Below the pieces are notes generated by a model. It had not been told where the DNA came from, ran no database searches, and was given only the letters and a program-made list of their open reading frames with translations. 64,000 bases of DNA from assembly GCF_041902385.1 (NCBI RefSeq), contig NZ_CP169244.1, forward strand, positions 2,604,001 to 2,668,000, read 5' to 3'. Both the position numbers and the translations under genes were made by a program. This DNA comes from Arcticibacter sp041902385. GTDB lineage: Bacteria > Bacteroidota > Bacteroidia > Sphingobacteriales > Sphingobacteriaceae. This document shows, in pieces, positions 9,035 through 19,091 of this stretch; within the stretch, counting starts at the first letter, position 1; each line of letters opens with the position of its first letter.

Positions 9035-9631
9035 TTAGTGTTTGTTAAGGACAGAAAGGATCACCATGAGGGTGGAAAGGTAGTTTTCGGGGTAATGCGA
9101 GGCTACTCTTTTTCTGATGCGTTTGAGTGCTTCTGACAAGTTATTTGAGACCGTTTGCTCTGCAATGTTCAGTATAGTTGCAATTTCTTTGATGCTGTAG
9201 TTGTCGTTCCTGAGCAGGTAAGCCTGCTTCATATTTTCGGGCAGCTGGCTCACCTCCTGCTCCAGAATCGCTTCCAGTTCATAGTATGGGAACATTTCGT
9301 GAATATGGCTTACCGCAGCGTTCATCCTTTCCATCCCATACTCAAGGACTTTTTGCTTGATGCTCTCGGAGCGAAAATGCTTCAGTACTTGTAGTTTTAC
9401 TGCTCCAACGAGGAAATTTTCGATGTGGGTTCTGATAGATAAATTCGATCTGTTTTGCCAAACCGAGATGTATACGGTCTGGACAAGGTCTTTAGCCGTT
9501 TCTTCATCATCTGTACGCCGGTAAGCGATGGTGAAAAGCTTTTTCCAGTATCGGTCGTAAATGAGGTCGTACGCGCTGGGATCGCCCTTTTTTAGTCTGA
9601 CTAGGAGATCGTCCTGGTAAATTTCAGTCAT
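9035..9631 (-). CDS. ECF-type RNA polymerase sigma-70 factor
   Basis: This 198-residue sigma factor has region 2 (YDLIYDRYWKKLFTIAYRR, then AKDLVQTVYISVWQ, about residues 20-60) and region 4 with its helix-turn-helix (YSIKEIATILNIAEQTVSNNLSEAL, about 145-172). The closest known role is a FecR-controlled ECF sigma factor that switches on the adjacent susCD operon. fecR follows 70 bases downstream on the same strand. A TACATTTG element lies 20 bases upstream of the ATG. Confidence 0.95.
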   Translation of the reverse strand: MTEIYQDDLLVRLKKGDPSAYDLIYDRYWKKLFTIAYRRTDDEETAKDLVQTVYISVWQNRSNLSIRTHIENFLVGAVKLQVLKHFRSESIKQKVLEYGMERMNAAVSHIHEMFPYYELEAILEQEVSQLPENMKQAYLLRNDNYSIKEIATILNIAEQTVSNNLSEALKRIRKRVASHYPENYLSTLMVILSVLNKH

Positions 9632-9650
9632 ACCCTTACAGATTTACGGC

Positions 9651-9658
9651 CAAATGTA
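9651..9658 (-). promoter_or_regulatory. predicted -7 element of the sigma gene
   Basis: TACATTTG on the minus strand matches the Bacteroidota -7 consensus TAnnTTTG exactly, 20 bases before the sigma-gene ATG. No clear -33 TTG was found at the expected distance. Confidence 0.5.
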
Positions 9659-9678
9659 CGATTACATTGTAAACAGAA

Positions 9679-9711
9679 GATTAAGGATTGCGCAGCCGGC
9701 AATCCTTAATC
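9679..9711 (-). terminator. terminator of the susC-susD-plc operon
   Basis: GATTAAGGATTG at 9679-9690 is exactly complementary to 9700-9711 with a nine-base loop. The hairpin begins 13 bases after the phospholipase stop and is followed on the minus strand by a T-rich stretch (TTCTGTTTA). It also insulates the sigma promoter. Confidence 0.65.
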
Positions 9712-9723
9712 CTTGTTCCATTG

Positions 9724-12294
9724 TCAGGCTTTTAAGATAACCCGGCCCATCGCCGGATCGCTGATACTTGTTTTGCCGGTTTCCACATGTCCGGCGTAGT
9801 GCCTGGAGTAATTGGAAAAGCCTGCTATACGAATAAAGGTATCATACCACCCTGAGGATTTCTTTAGATCGATAACCTGGTGAAGACCGGACGCCGGAGG
9901 TAGAAGAAGTGTCTTTTTTCCATTTCCATATGACTTGTCTTCAATTTCGATTTTATAACTGGTGGTTCGGCTTTTATTCCTGAAGTTTAAAATCAGATTT
10001 CCGGTAATTTTATCCAGCTGGTTGTTCAGCTTTTCATACGATGCAGAAACTTCGATTTCGGGATCCTGCTCGCTGCCCCTGAATTCTCGAAAGAATCCGT
10101 TGACGCCGTATACCCTTAAATGGTACTTATCGTCCTCAAAGCTGCTAACGTTCCAGTTATAAGAAACTGTATCGCCGGCGGCAACAGCGAAAGCCCAGTT
10201 GTGCATCGGTTCAATTACTGTTTCCTCATTTTTTTCGAGCGCGTATGCAGGAGGCGCGTAGACGTTAAAGGCTGCTCCGGCCGACTTTTTGCCAAAAAGC
10301 TGCTGACCGGCTGTAAAACTGATGCGAACGTTTTTACGACTCTCATCCAGCTGTGAATCTGCGTAGAGCTCGTAGGGCAGGGGGCAGGCCTCACGTACCC
10401 CCGGCTCCTGCCGGGGCAGTAAGGTGCTGGCCGCGGCATTATGGGAGGCTAGCCGTATTTCGTTCTCACTAAAAGCCTTAAAGTTTCCGGGCAACGCTTT
10501 CAGCCGTGCCTCGTAGATCTGTTCAATCACCTCGTCGCGTTTTAGAAAGGCTGGATTTTTCGCCGGCTCATTCGCCGAAGGTCTGAATACAGAACTGAGA
10601 TCTCCACAAATAGTTCGTCTCCAGTCCGTGATATTCGTTTCCCTGACGGTCTTGCCCGTTTTTTGTTCGATGAAGTTTTCAAGGAACATCAGGGAAGAGG
10701 TGAGGTCAAAGACCTGGGAGTTCACCCAGCCGCCGCGTGTCCAGGGCGATGCAACGACCAGCGGCACCCGGTATCCGAGTCCAATGGGGCTTTCCCGATG
10801 CATCGCTGAGTTTTCAGTTCGCGCCTTTTCCTGCTCCAGCGTTACCCATTCCGCCCTGGTGTCGATTCCTTTTGATACAGCGCCCGTGTAGGGCCGCGAA
10901 GAATGAGGGGGGACAAACGGAGGAATATGGTCAAAGTAGCCATCGTTCTCGTCGTAGGTGAGAATAAAGACTGTTTTCTTCCACACCTGCGGATTCTGTG
11001 TAAGAATGTCGAGAGCCTCCGACACGTACCATGCTCCGAACCATGGGGAGCCTGGATGGTCTGAAAAGTTGCAGGGCGCCACCAGCCAGGAGACCATGGG
11101 CAGCTGGTTGTTTTCTACATCCATCCGGAACTGATGGAAAATGTCTCCTTTGGGCACCTTCACTTCACGTTGTCCGTCCTTATCTGCGTATTGAAGTGCA
11201 GTTAGGCGATGATAGTCGGGATCATTGGTGTTGGTTACAAAGGCCTTTCTGTGAATGTTCTTTTCAAAGTCGGAGAGTTTATTAAACTCTTTTTCGCTGA
11301 ATTGAAGGCGTGCGTCTTCAACCTCTTTGAATTCCTGTTTTTTCTTTGCAAGTTCTTCTCTTGCTTTTTGGCTGGCCGCCCCGCCGCCTTGCTGTTTCTC
11401 CAGCTCCGCAATTTCGCTGCGAAGCTTTCTGGAAAGTCCGTCAAGGTATTCCCTGTGTGCCGGATGGAAACGTACGTGAAATTGCCTGTGAAACTCCAGG
11501 TTATTGTCTGTAAAATTGGCAAGCCAGTTCTCCTCTTCGTCCTCAAAGCCGACTGGCAGGCTTAGTTCATTCTGATATACCTTCCAGGGAATGCCGGCTT
11601 TTTCTAGTCTTTCTGGAAAAGTTGTCCAGCCAACGTCCTTATAATTGATTTCACCGTTCCAAACGTGGGCTTTGGAGTTTTCATCGTGCGGGTTCTCACG
11701 GATCGTCCCTGACCAAAAGTACGACCGGTTGGCACTTGTGCCCGTCAAGGAGGAGCAGAAATGCTGGTCGCAGACGGTGAAAGCGTCAGCTAACGAATAG
11801 TAGAAGGGAATGTCATGCCGGTCATAGTAGCCGAGTGTGAGCGGCATGTGCGCATATGCCGGATTGCCAGCTTTTTTGGCTTCCAGCCAGGTATCGAACC
11901 TGCCGTTGTTACGCGCGTCCACCTGATCGCTCCAGGAGTGAGGCAGGGATCCCATCCAGGTCGCTTTTGAGTTCTTCAGATCAAGACGGAAGGGCGCAAA
12001 TGTTTCTCCTGTCTTGTTTGTCTGAAGCCATACCGGCCTTTGTCCGGGAAGCTCAATAGCACGCGGGTCGTTGAAGCCTCTCACCCCTCTGAGCGTGCCA
12101 TAGCAGTGATCAAACGACCTGTTTTCCTGCATCAGGAATACAATGTGCTCGGCATCAAGATAGGTGCTGCCAGCTTCGGGTTCAATGGCCAGTGCTCTTT
12201 GTATAGCAGGCGGCAGGACACTGAACAGTCCTGCAGCTCCTGTTAATAGTCCTGCCTTTTTGAGAAACTCTCTCCGTGATTCGGTTCTGCTCAT
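9724..12294 (-). CDS. plcP: phosphocholine-specific phospholipase C (Tat-exported)
   Basis: This 856-residue enzyme cleaves phosphatidylcholine or sphingomyelin type lipids to release phosphocholine. The N-terminus carries a twin-arginine signal (SRREFLKK, Arg 7-8, then a hydrophobic stretch), so it should be exported folded. The acid-phosphatase/PLC core shows IVFLMQENRSFDHCYGTLRG (about 50-70), GTSANRSYFWSG, LTYDENDGYFDHIPP and a C-terminal region with two DUF756-like repeats (from about residue 660). Length matches the family. It follows susD by 20 bases and precedes a terminator, so it is the last gene of a susC-susD-plc operon. The symbol plcP is a family label, not a proven orthology. 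Confidence 0.93.
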   Translation of the reverse strand: MSRTESRREFLKKAGLLTGAAGLFSVLPPAIQRALAIEPEAGSTYLDAEHIVFLMQENRSFDHCYGTLRGVRGFNDPRAIELPGQRPVWLQTNKTGETFAPFRLDLKNSKATWMGSLPHSWSDQVDARNNGRFDTWLEAKKAGNPAYAHMPLTLGYYDRHDIPFYYSLADAFTVCDQHFCSSLTGTSANRSYFWSGTIRENPHDENSKAHVWNGEINYKDVGWTTFPERLEKAGIPWKVYQNELSLPVGFEDEEENWLANFTDNNLEFHRQFHVRFHPAHREYLDGLSRKLRSEIAELEKQQGGGAASQKAREELAKKKQEFKEVEDARLQFSEKEFNKLSDFEKNIHRKAFVTNTNDPDYHRLTALQYADKDGQREVKVPKGDIFHQFRMDVENNQLPMVSWLVAPCNFSDHPGSPWFGAWYVSEALDILTQNPQVWKKTVFILTYDENDGYFDHIPPFVPPHSSRPYTGAVSKGIDTRAEWVTLEQEKARTENSAMHRESPIGLGYRVPLVVASPWTRGGWVNSQVFDLTSSLMFLENFIEQKTGKTVRETNITDWRRTICGDLSSVFRPSANEPAKNPAFLKRDEVIEQIYEARLKALPGNFKAFSENEIRLASHNAAASTLLPRQEPGVREACPLPYELYADSQLDESRKNVRISFTAGQQLFGKKSAGAAFNVYAPPAYALEKNEETVIEPMHNWAFAVAAGDTVSYNWNVSSFEDDKYHLRVYGVNGFFREFRGSEQDPEIEVSASYEKLNNQLDKITGNLILNFRNKSRTTSYKIEIEDKSYGNGKKTLLLPPASGLHQVIDLKKSSGWYDTFIRIAGFSNYSRHYAGHVETGKTSISDPAMGRVILKA

Positions 12295-12314
12295 GTCTTA
12301 AATATACCAACAAC

Positions 12315-13805
12315 TTATTTTATCCACCAGGTAGCCTGATTGATCAGGTCTTTTCCTTCGCCGAATTGTCTTTTAATAGCCTCCGTTACATTGGCGCCAT
12401 TATAGTTGTATTCCGACTGCGGATATATCCAACGGAAGGGTATAGAAACACCTGCCGGCCTTCTGAATGAGGGGTATCCGGTCCGGAGATGATCGAAGAA
12501 AGGTGTCCAGCCCGACTGGAAGAATGACCTCAGGTATTTTTGCATCATAATGAGCTCCAGCTTCTCGTCGTTACTGGCGGCCTGAGAAAAATCGTTGATC
12601 GGCTTTTTGAGATAGGCAGAGGCGGCTTGCTCCGAAACGTACTGCTCGTACCCCTTTGCGTATGTCTCATAAAACTTGAAAGAGGCTTTTACCCCCTGCT
12701 CATAGAAAGTTTTAGCGTCGCCGCTGATCCATCCCCGTACCACAGCCTCCGCGAGAATGAATTGCTGTTCTGCAAAACCCAGCAATACTCTTGGTTCGAC
12801 AGTCGGGTCCTTGTGATAGCGATCGTTCACTTTTGACGTTTTACCAGCCGCCGCTTTCAGGTTTACCTGTGCGTAAGGGGCAGCAGGGTCGCCTCCTTCG
12901 TAGGAACTGAAGTCGTTGATAGCCTTGCCTGCTTCTTTTCCGAGCTTCGTTTGTGTACAGTAGATAAACAAACGCGGATCTTCGCGATCCTGCAGCCGTT
13001 TGATAAAAGTGGAGTCCATGTACATTCCTGATCCGAAGCCGCTGGAGTTGAATTCGGGATAGCGGTTCCCCTCCTGATTTAAAAATACGAGCTGTGCGTT
13101 ATCTGATTCGCTGGCCAGCAACGGCTCCTTATCCACTATGGCAGCAAAGCTTGATACGACAGCAAGATCGGCCTCTCCACTTCTTTTCGAAAGCGTTAAT
13201 AAGACTTTGAGGCGAAAGGCATTGATCACTTTCTGCCACTTTGCAACATTCCCGCCGTAAATAACATCGCCTGCAATGATCGTGTTAGCTGATTTCAACA
13301 GGTCGCTCGCCTCTGAAAGTTCTTTCAGGATGCCCGCAAAGACCGCCTTTTGGCTGTCATAAGCAGGATTGGTCATGCTGAGATCCTTCTCCGCCAGAAG
13401 AGCGTTGCTGTAAGGGATGTCACCAAAGGTGAGGGTAAGATTGTAGAAGTAATATGCCCTGAAAAATTTCGAGAGAGCAACGTACGTATTGTCGTTAATC
13501 CGTACTGCCTCTTCTGCCATTTTCGAGACGTTTCTTAGACTCCCGTAGGGGTCGAAACTTGACCGGTCCCATTTGTAATATTGGTTCGCGTTTTCACCAT
13601 CAGTTTGAACGAGCATTTTGTTCGCATACAAAGGTCCGGTGCCTCCAAATTCCATGAATGCGTCCCACTCAATCTTCGTCAAGAGCAAGCGGGGGTGGGT
13701 GGTACTTGCATTATTGGGGTCCACGTTCATGTCGCCAAAGTCGTTGCAAGAGCAGAGAACAAGCGCTGTTATCACACACAAACTGTAAAATATATTCTTG
13801 ATCAT
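12315..13805 (-). CDS. SusD-like lipoprotein (SusD-like_2 type)
   Basis: This nutrient-binding lipoprotein is the partner of the downstream-coordinate susC. ATG at 13805 is chosen because it gives a lipoprotein signal with lipobox LCSC (Cys 20) followed by NDFGDMNVDPNNAS, typical of SusD-like_2 proteins. The longer frame to 13940 would run back into susC coding sequence. Other family marks are ALSKFFRAYYFYNLTLTFGDIPY and a C-terminal GWTPFFDHLRTGYPSF. It begins 13 bases after the susC stop and ends 20 bases before the phospholipase start, indicating one operon. Confidence 0.92.
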   Translation of the reverse strand: MIKNIFYSLCVITALVLCSCNDFGDMNVDPNNASTTHPRLLLTKIEWDAFMEFGGTGPLYANKMLVQTDGENANQYYKWDRSSFDPYGSLRNVSKMAEEAVRINDNTYVALSKFFRAYYFYNLTLTFGDIPYSNALLAEKDLSMTNPAYDSQKAVFAGILKELSEASDLLKSANTIIAGDVIYGGNVAKWQKVINAFRLKVLLTLSKRSGEADLAVVSSFAAIVDKEPLLASESDNAQLVFLNQEGNRYPEFNSSGFGSGMYMDSTFIKRLQDREDPRLFIYCTQTKLGKEAGKAINDFSSYEGGDPAAPYAQVNLKAAAGKTSKVNDRYHKDPTVEPRVLLGFAEQQFILAEAVVRGWISGDAKTFYEQGVKASFKFYETYAKGYEQYVSEQAASAYLKKPINDFSQAASNDEKLELIMMQKYLRSFFQSGWTPFFDHLRTGYPSFRRPAGVSIPFRWIYPQSEYNYNGANVTEAIKRQFGEGKDLINQATWWIK

Positions 13806-13818
13806 GGTATTTTTTAAG

Positions 13819-16800
13819 TTAGAATTTAACATTAAGGGAGAAACCAAGGTATCGTGCAGACGGGTCCTGCAGATCGCTGTCATTCCCGAAGTCAGGATCA
13901 ACATAAGGAATTTTTTTCCATACGTAGAGGTTATATCCATACAGGGAAAGATCCAGATTCTTCAGGTTTTTCATTTTAACAAGTTTGGCAATGTCGTAGC
14001 TCACTGATAATCTGCGTAACTTAAAGTAGGTCCGGTCGTACGTGTTTGCAAACTTCTTGCTCTCCGATTCCGTCACTCTTGCCTGATAGGGATAGATCTG
14101 ACTCCATGTCTGCCAGTTCACGGCAGTGGTGTTTGGCCTGTAGGTTCTTGTGTCTGATATCACCTTTCCATTTATATCTCTCTCTAATTGTCCCCCTGTT
14201 ACTACCACACCGGCAGGAACATATATCGGTTTACCAACAGCGTACTCGGCATCCCGGTACTCCACTGATTTAGGATGTTTGCCGCCCCACCACATTTTTT
14301 CAATGGTAACGGAGTTGATCAATCCTCCCCATGCACCGTCTACGTCTGCGTTAACTGTGAATCCTCCTATTTTAAACTTGTTCTGAACGCCAAGTCTCCA
14401 GTCGGGATCCAGATGGCCCAGGTTTGACAGGAAGGGGTCTTTAGTCGGTAAGGCAGTATTGGCGTCAAGGATCAATTCGCCGGCAGCGCTTTTTTGCCAT
14501 ACTGTTTGATAATAGCTGTCGACCCGGTCCCCCTCGCTTAGGTTCTGATACTTTGCCCCGCGCAGGTAAATTTCGGATAGCTTGGTCACCGATCTGCTCC
14601 AGTTGATACCCATGTCCCAGGCAAACGCCTTTGTTTTGATTGGTTTAATGCCCGCAGCCACTTCAAAGCCGTTCGTCTCATATTTGTTCCCGTTAACTTT
14701 CCTTTTTTGAAGCCAGATGCAACAGACATATCGAGGTCTATGATTTTATCTTGATCCAGCGAATGGTAATAGGTGGCGTCAAAGGAAATCCGGTTCTTCA
14801 GGAAAGAAAGTGAAAGGCCGGTCTCGTAGGATGTACGCGTTTCGGGCTTGATATTGGGATTGAGAAGAATCTCAGGGTATGCAACCGACGGTGTGCTGCC
14901 ATAGGTAGTGCTCTTTGAGTAGGTAGGCACAAGATTGTAAGGGGCAAGAGCATCGGCGGCCTGTGCCCACGAGGCATTTAGCTTCATGTAATCAATTGCT
15001 CTTGGAAACCGGATGTATTCTGAAACGATTGTACTGGCTGAAAACGAAGGATAAAAATAGGAACTGTTTTCAGTGGGCAGTGTGGAAGACCAGTCATTAC
15101 GAGCCGTGGCGTTCAGATACAAGGCTTTGAAAAGGTCGAGATTTGCAGATGCGTATATGCTGTTCGTTCTCTGCTTAGTGTAGCTGTTCTTTCCTTGTAC
15201 GGGTCCCTGCGTGTTATTTAAGTTGTAAATGAAAGGAACGATCAGACCGTCAGTTGACTGGAATTCATCCTGGTACTGGCGGTACAGCGTCGATGCTCCT
15301 GCATTTATAGAGATACTCACGTCGTTTGAAAGATCTTTCGAATACGTCGCAAGGAAGTCAGCATCAAAGTTTAGTTGAGACCTGTTCCAGTTTTTATAGT
15401 CCCCGTTCCGAGAGTCTCCATAGTTCATGTAAGATTTGGGACTCTGCATGTCTTCAAAGGTTTTAATGTCCCGGGCGTTAGCTCTTCCCTGGATTGTAAG
15501 GTCGGGAAGGACTTGCCATGACAGCTTCAGTTGCCCATTCGTTGTATTCCGGTTGAATTCCTGCTCAAGCTCGTAGGCGGCAAAGTATGGGTTATTATAC
15601 CACGCATAGTTGTAATTGGCCTGCCTGTATCCTTCCTGTCCCGGAACATACATATGTTCTTTTAATTCTTTTCCGTTGACGTCGTCTCCCATCCAGATCA
15701 GGATGGTGTACATGTGGTTTTTGGGGCCGTATCCGTACCTCGGATAGTTGGGAGAGTAGACCTTGTTGTAGGATAGGGAAGCATCAAGCTGAAGGTTCTT
15801 AGCCAGACTATAGCTTGAATTAAAATTTAGACCCCCCGTGTTTAAAGAAGTGTTCGGAACCTGGCCCTTTTGATACGCCTGTTTTGCCGAGAAATAGAAC
15901 TGGCCCTTCGCCGTTCTATACCCCAGGGAGAGCGAGTTATTCGTGACGATTCCTGTGCGGAGAAAATCGCCGAGGTTATCGTGGCGAACCCAGTCAGTGG
16001 GAACTCGTTCGTATCGGGCTTTGTTGTCGTAGACAGTGCCTTTTACGTCGCCCCACCACGGAATCACTTGCCCCGTCTGCTTGTCTCGGATAGGACTGTT
16101 CCACTGCGCTACTTTAATCCCGGTACCAAACTTCGGTCCCCAGATCATATCACCGTCTGAAATTCCTCCATCAGCACCGTCCCAGAACTCATATTTGCCG
16201 TTTGATCCGTTTCCGTATTGCGTCTGCGTTTCCGGATATACAGTAAACCCGGCCGTCACCATGTTATTGGTATTAAAGTTAATCTCTAGTCCGTCCTTTT
16301 GGGCTTTTTTAGTTGTGATCATGATCGCTCCGTTTTTTCCCCGTGATCCATATAATGCTGCCGCCGTAACACCCTTCAGAACGTTGATGTTTTCGATGTC
16401 CTGGGGAGAAATATCGTAAAGGTCGGATTCAACAACAATCCCATCGACTACGATGATTGGATTATTTCCGCGCAAGGAAAAAGTCGGCTTCTGGAAAATT
16501 CCCGTAGGGTTATTGACAGTTAGTCCGGCTACCTGACCCGAGAGTGCATTCCCCAGGTTCATCGTTTTGCCTTCATCCAGAACCTCGGTGTTAACCTCCT
16601 GCGTGGAGTATCCCAGCTTTCTTTTTTGCTGTTTGATACCGATGGCGGTCACGACGACCTCGTTGAGCCGTGCAATGTTTTCTTCAAGCGTTACGTTTAT
16701 TACTTTTTTGTCCCCTACCTTTACTTCCCGGGTGTCGAAGCCTACCATCGAGAAGATCAGGACTGCCTGAGGGTCTGCGGATATGGAGAACTTCCCTTCG

Positions 16801-17015
16801 ATGTTCGTCAGCGTTGAGCCTTTCCCTCCTTTAACTCTTACCGAAACGCCGGGAAGAGGAGTTCCGGAAGAGTCGCGGACAGTACCTGTGATTTTTTCTG
16901 CCAGTTCGCCAGCCACAAATATCTTCGGGGCTCTGGCGGCCAGGGCGGGGTGATGTAGAAGTAAGGCAAGCATGATGATGCCAGCCATCAGAACAGTTGA
17001 ATAGATTTTTTTCAT
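13819..17015 (-). CDS. SusC/RagA-family TonB-dependent receptor, interrupted by one frameshift
   Basis: The receptor reads from ATG at 17015 to about 14710, then shifts frame and continues to the stop at 13819. The signal peptide (1-27), regulatory-like domain (about 41-112), signature LNEVVVTAIGIKQQKRK (about 117-133) and plug are intact, and no STN domain is present. The break lies in the T-run 14703-14708 (A6 on the coding strand): one extra A gives FKKRKVNGNKYETNGFEV and joins both halves into 1065 residues. The C-terminal half ends with the usual barrel motif (YLGFSLNVKF). A one-base sequence error is the simplest cause; real phase variation or decay is possible. It heads the operon with SusD and phospholipase C. 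Confidence 0.9.
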
Positions 17016-17422
17016 TTTTTGTGTTTGCTCTGGTTATGATGATTCGGCGGCAAACCTAGACTTGCATTTTTAACTGTATGTTAAATTGGCGTGTAGTTTT
17101 TATCTTCTTACTTAAACCGCGCGCTGGGTTTCAAGGATCAGGATGGGATGTTTAATGCGATAGCAAGCTTAAGGGAAGTTTTTTGAAGTCACTAATGCCG
17201 TGCTGTTGCTTTTGCAGACAAGAAAGACGATTGTTCTTTTTTTGCGAAAAGCTTATTTTTATTTGTTCAATGTCGCGCACAGCCGCAACGCGGAATAAGA
17301 AATGCTGATCGGGGTATCCGTGTCCGCTATGGGCGACGCGCGTAATGGGATATGATAACGGTGATAGCAGCCGGTTGGAACAATTCCCTCTCGGTTTAAC
17401 CGTCAGATAAAGAGATCTGTAT
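17016..17422. other. divergent intergenic region with promoter signals
   Basis: These 407 bases separate the minus-strand susC from the plus-strand PH-domain gene. A consensus -7 element for susC lies at 17051-17058. Nothing else recognisable was seen, and no clear promoter for the plus-strand gene. Confidence 0.6.
17051..17058 (-). promoter_or_regulatory. predicted -7 element of the susC-susD-plc operon
   Basis: TAGGTTTG on the minus strand is an exact TAnnTTTG match, 36 bases before the susC ATG. The -33 element is not clear. Confidence 0.45.
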
Positions 17423-17875
17423 ATGCATCAGAAATTTGAATCGAAAATTAGCGTGTCACTGGTAGTATTCATTTCCGGCATCCTGGGAGGATTGCTTGTG
17501 CTCTTTATTATGAAAAGAGCCTGGCCTGGCTTGATCCCGCTGCTATTTGCGGCTCTTTTTGTGCGCTATATTTTCCTCAATACCTATTATGTTTTGAAGG
17601 AGGAAGTATTGCTTGTAAAAGGAGGCCTCGTCGACGAGACTATTAAAGTTGCAAGTATAAAAAGCATCGAGGAAACCCATACGCTAATAAGCGCCCCCGC
17701 ACTATCTTTCGACAGATTGGAAATCCGATACAATAAACACGATAGCGTTATTGTTTCCCCTCGTAATAAACAGGCGTTTATAGATTCCTTGCTTACTGTT
17801 AATCCGGCTATTGTGCTGCGACTTAAGCATCAGAACATTTTACATAAGGCCGCAAAAGCCCGGATAAAGGATTGA
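17423..17875 (+). CDS. small membrane protein with bacterial PH-like domain
   Basis: This 150-residue protein has two adjacent membrane segments (about 12-30 and 34-52, rich in I, L, V and F) and then a soluble part, NTYYVLKEEVLLVKGGLV to VIVSPRNKQAFIDSLLTVNP, that resembles the bacterial PH domain (bPH_4/DUF304-like): an all-beta start with a closing helix. Such proteins are membrane-anchored but their binding partners are generally unknown. It stands alone between divergent susC and the HAD gene. Fairly sure of the fold, with no function assigned. Confidence 0.7.
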   Translation: MHQKFESKISVSLVVFISGILGGLLVLFIMKRAWPGLIPLLFAALFVRYIFLNTYYVLKEEVLLVKGGLVDETIKVASIKSIEETHTLISAPALSFDRLEIRYNKHDSVIVSPRNKQAFIDSLLTVNPAIVLRLKHQNILHKAAKARIKD

Positions 17876-17935
17876 GAATCGTCGCGTGGCATTATTTTTA
17901 ATCCTTTTAGCCACATTTTCTGCCACAAGGAGCTT

Positions 17936-17943
17936 TAACTTTG
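17936..17943 (+). promoter_or_regulatory. predicted -7 element of the HAD gene
   Basis: TAACTTTG matches TAnnTTTG exactly and lies 20 bases before the ATG. Confidence 0.5.
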
Positions 17944-17962
17944 CCTGCTTAAAAGCTCAAAA

Positions 17963-18646
17963 ATGAATATAAAGGTAGTGGCATTTGATGCCGATGACAC
18001 GCTCTGGCAAAATGAGCATTATTTCAAACAGACTGAAGACCAGTTCTGCAGCCTTCTGGCTGACTACTTGCCTCAGTGGGAAGTTGAAAAGGCTTTATTT
18101 GAAACTGAGATAGTAAATCTTCCTCTTTATGGTTATGGTATAAAGGGGTTTATCCTTTCGATGATCGAGACGGCAATTCGAATTTCCGAAAACAGGCTCG
18201 ATCCTCGTGTTATTGAGCAGATCGTTCAGCTTGGAAAAGGAATGCTGAACGAGCCGGTGGAGCTGATGGATGGGATCACTGATGTTCTTGACGCTCTGAA
18301 AGGTAAATACAAGCTTATAGTGGCCACGAAGGGCGACCTGCTTGACCAGGAAAGAAAGTTGAAGAAATCGGGCTTGTTGCACTACTTCCATCATATAGAG
18401 GTGATGACAGAGAAGGATGAGGAGAACTATATGAAGCTGCTGAAGCATCTGGAGGTAGGGCCTGAGGAGTTGCTGATGATAGGAAACTCGCTGAAATCGG
18501 ACGTGCTGCCGGTCCTGAATATCGGCGGTCATGCTTTTCACATTCCATTTCATATCACCTCTGTGCACGAGCAGGTCAAAGAAACGGTTGAACATGAGCG
18601 CTTTCGCAGTCTTCTCAATATCCGGGAGGTGCTGCAGTTTCTATAG
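17963..18646 (+). CDS. HAD-superfamily hydrolase
   Basis: This 227-residue cytoplasmic phosphatase-type enzyme has HAD motif I FDADDTLW with nucleophile Asp 9 and acid Asp 11, an alpha-helical C1 cap (about 18-95), motif II near IVATKGD and motif III/IV at EELLMIGNSLKSDV, about residues 165-185. The overall form fits the haloacid dehalogenase/YjjG-like group acting on small phosphate monoesters such as nucleotides or sugar phosphates. The physiological substrate cannot be told. It has its own -7 element and no operon partner. Confidence 0.88.
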   Translation: MNIKVVAFDADDTLWQNEHYFKQTEDQFCSLLADYLPQWEVEKALFETEIVNLPLYGYGIKGFILSMIETAIRISENRLDPRVIEQIVQLGKGMLNEPVELMDGITDVLDALKGKYKLIVATKGDLLDQERKLKKSGLLHYFHHIEVMTEKDEENYMKLLKHLEVGPEELLMIGNSLKSDVLPVLNIGGHAFHIPFHITSVHEQVKETVEHERFRSLLNIREVLQFL

Positions 18647-18819
18647 TACATCTTACATCTGTTTCGGTGATAACTGAAACCTGCGCTAAAAAAGGGCGTA
18701 CGCCGGCAGAGGGGGCAATAGCCACTTTTTCTGCCAGACCAGAACACTTGTTCTGGCCTTTCAGGTTTTCTAAACAAGATGATCTTCAGGTTGTTCTCCA
18801 ATTGTCAGGAGGAATAATT

Positions 18820-19020
18820 ATGGCTGACAATTCGAATTTAAGGGAAGATCAGGATAGGGCTGGAGCCAATCCTAACGAGACTTATGACGTAGAATATTTT
18901 CGCGTAAAATTCAACATCACAACCCAGGAGGTGATAGATGCGATTCACGAAGTGAAAAGTAATAATGCAAGAGACCTGGAGGAATATCTGGCGAACAAGA
19001 CCGGCCAGTCAGACGAGTAG
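18820..19020 (+). CDS. DUF3606-family small protein
   Basis: This 66-residue acidic protein starts at ATG 18820, directly behind a strong ribosome-binding site (AGGAGGAA, 4 bases away), rather than at the longer in-frame start at 18667. The core YFRVKFNITTQEVIDAIHEV followed by ARDLEEYL matches the DUF3606 pattern, a short helix-turn-helix-like fold of unknown function. It is followed at once by a terminator, so it is monocistronic. Confidence 0.8.
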   Translation: MADNSNLREDQDRAGANPNETYDVEYFRVKFNITTQEVIDAIHEVKSNNARDLEEYLANKTGQSDE

Positions 19021-19036
19021 GTCCTTGAGCCTGCTA

Positions 19037-19078
19037 AAATCCCTTATCTCGCGGCGCCGACGTGGGATAAGGGATTTT
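19037..19078 (+). terminator. intrinsic terminator after the DUF3606 gene
   Basis: AAATCCCTTATC at 19037-19048 is exactly complementary to 19066-19077 and runs into TTTT. It lies 17 bases past the stop. Confidence 0.8.
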
Positions 19079-19091
19079 ATATACCCGAAAT

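Noticed and set aside
14697..14711. Programmed -1 frameshift in the second susC
   Set aside because: The frame-0 reading of the slippery run is C AAA AAA, not the classic A AAA AAG, and four unrelated genes show the same kind of break, so a common sequence error is simpler.
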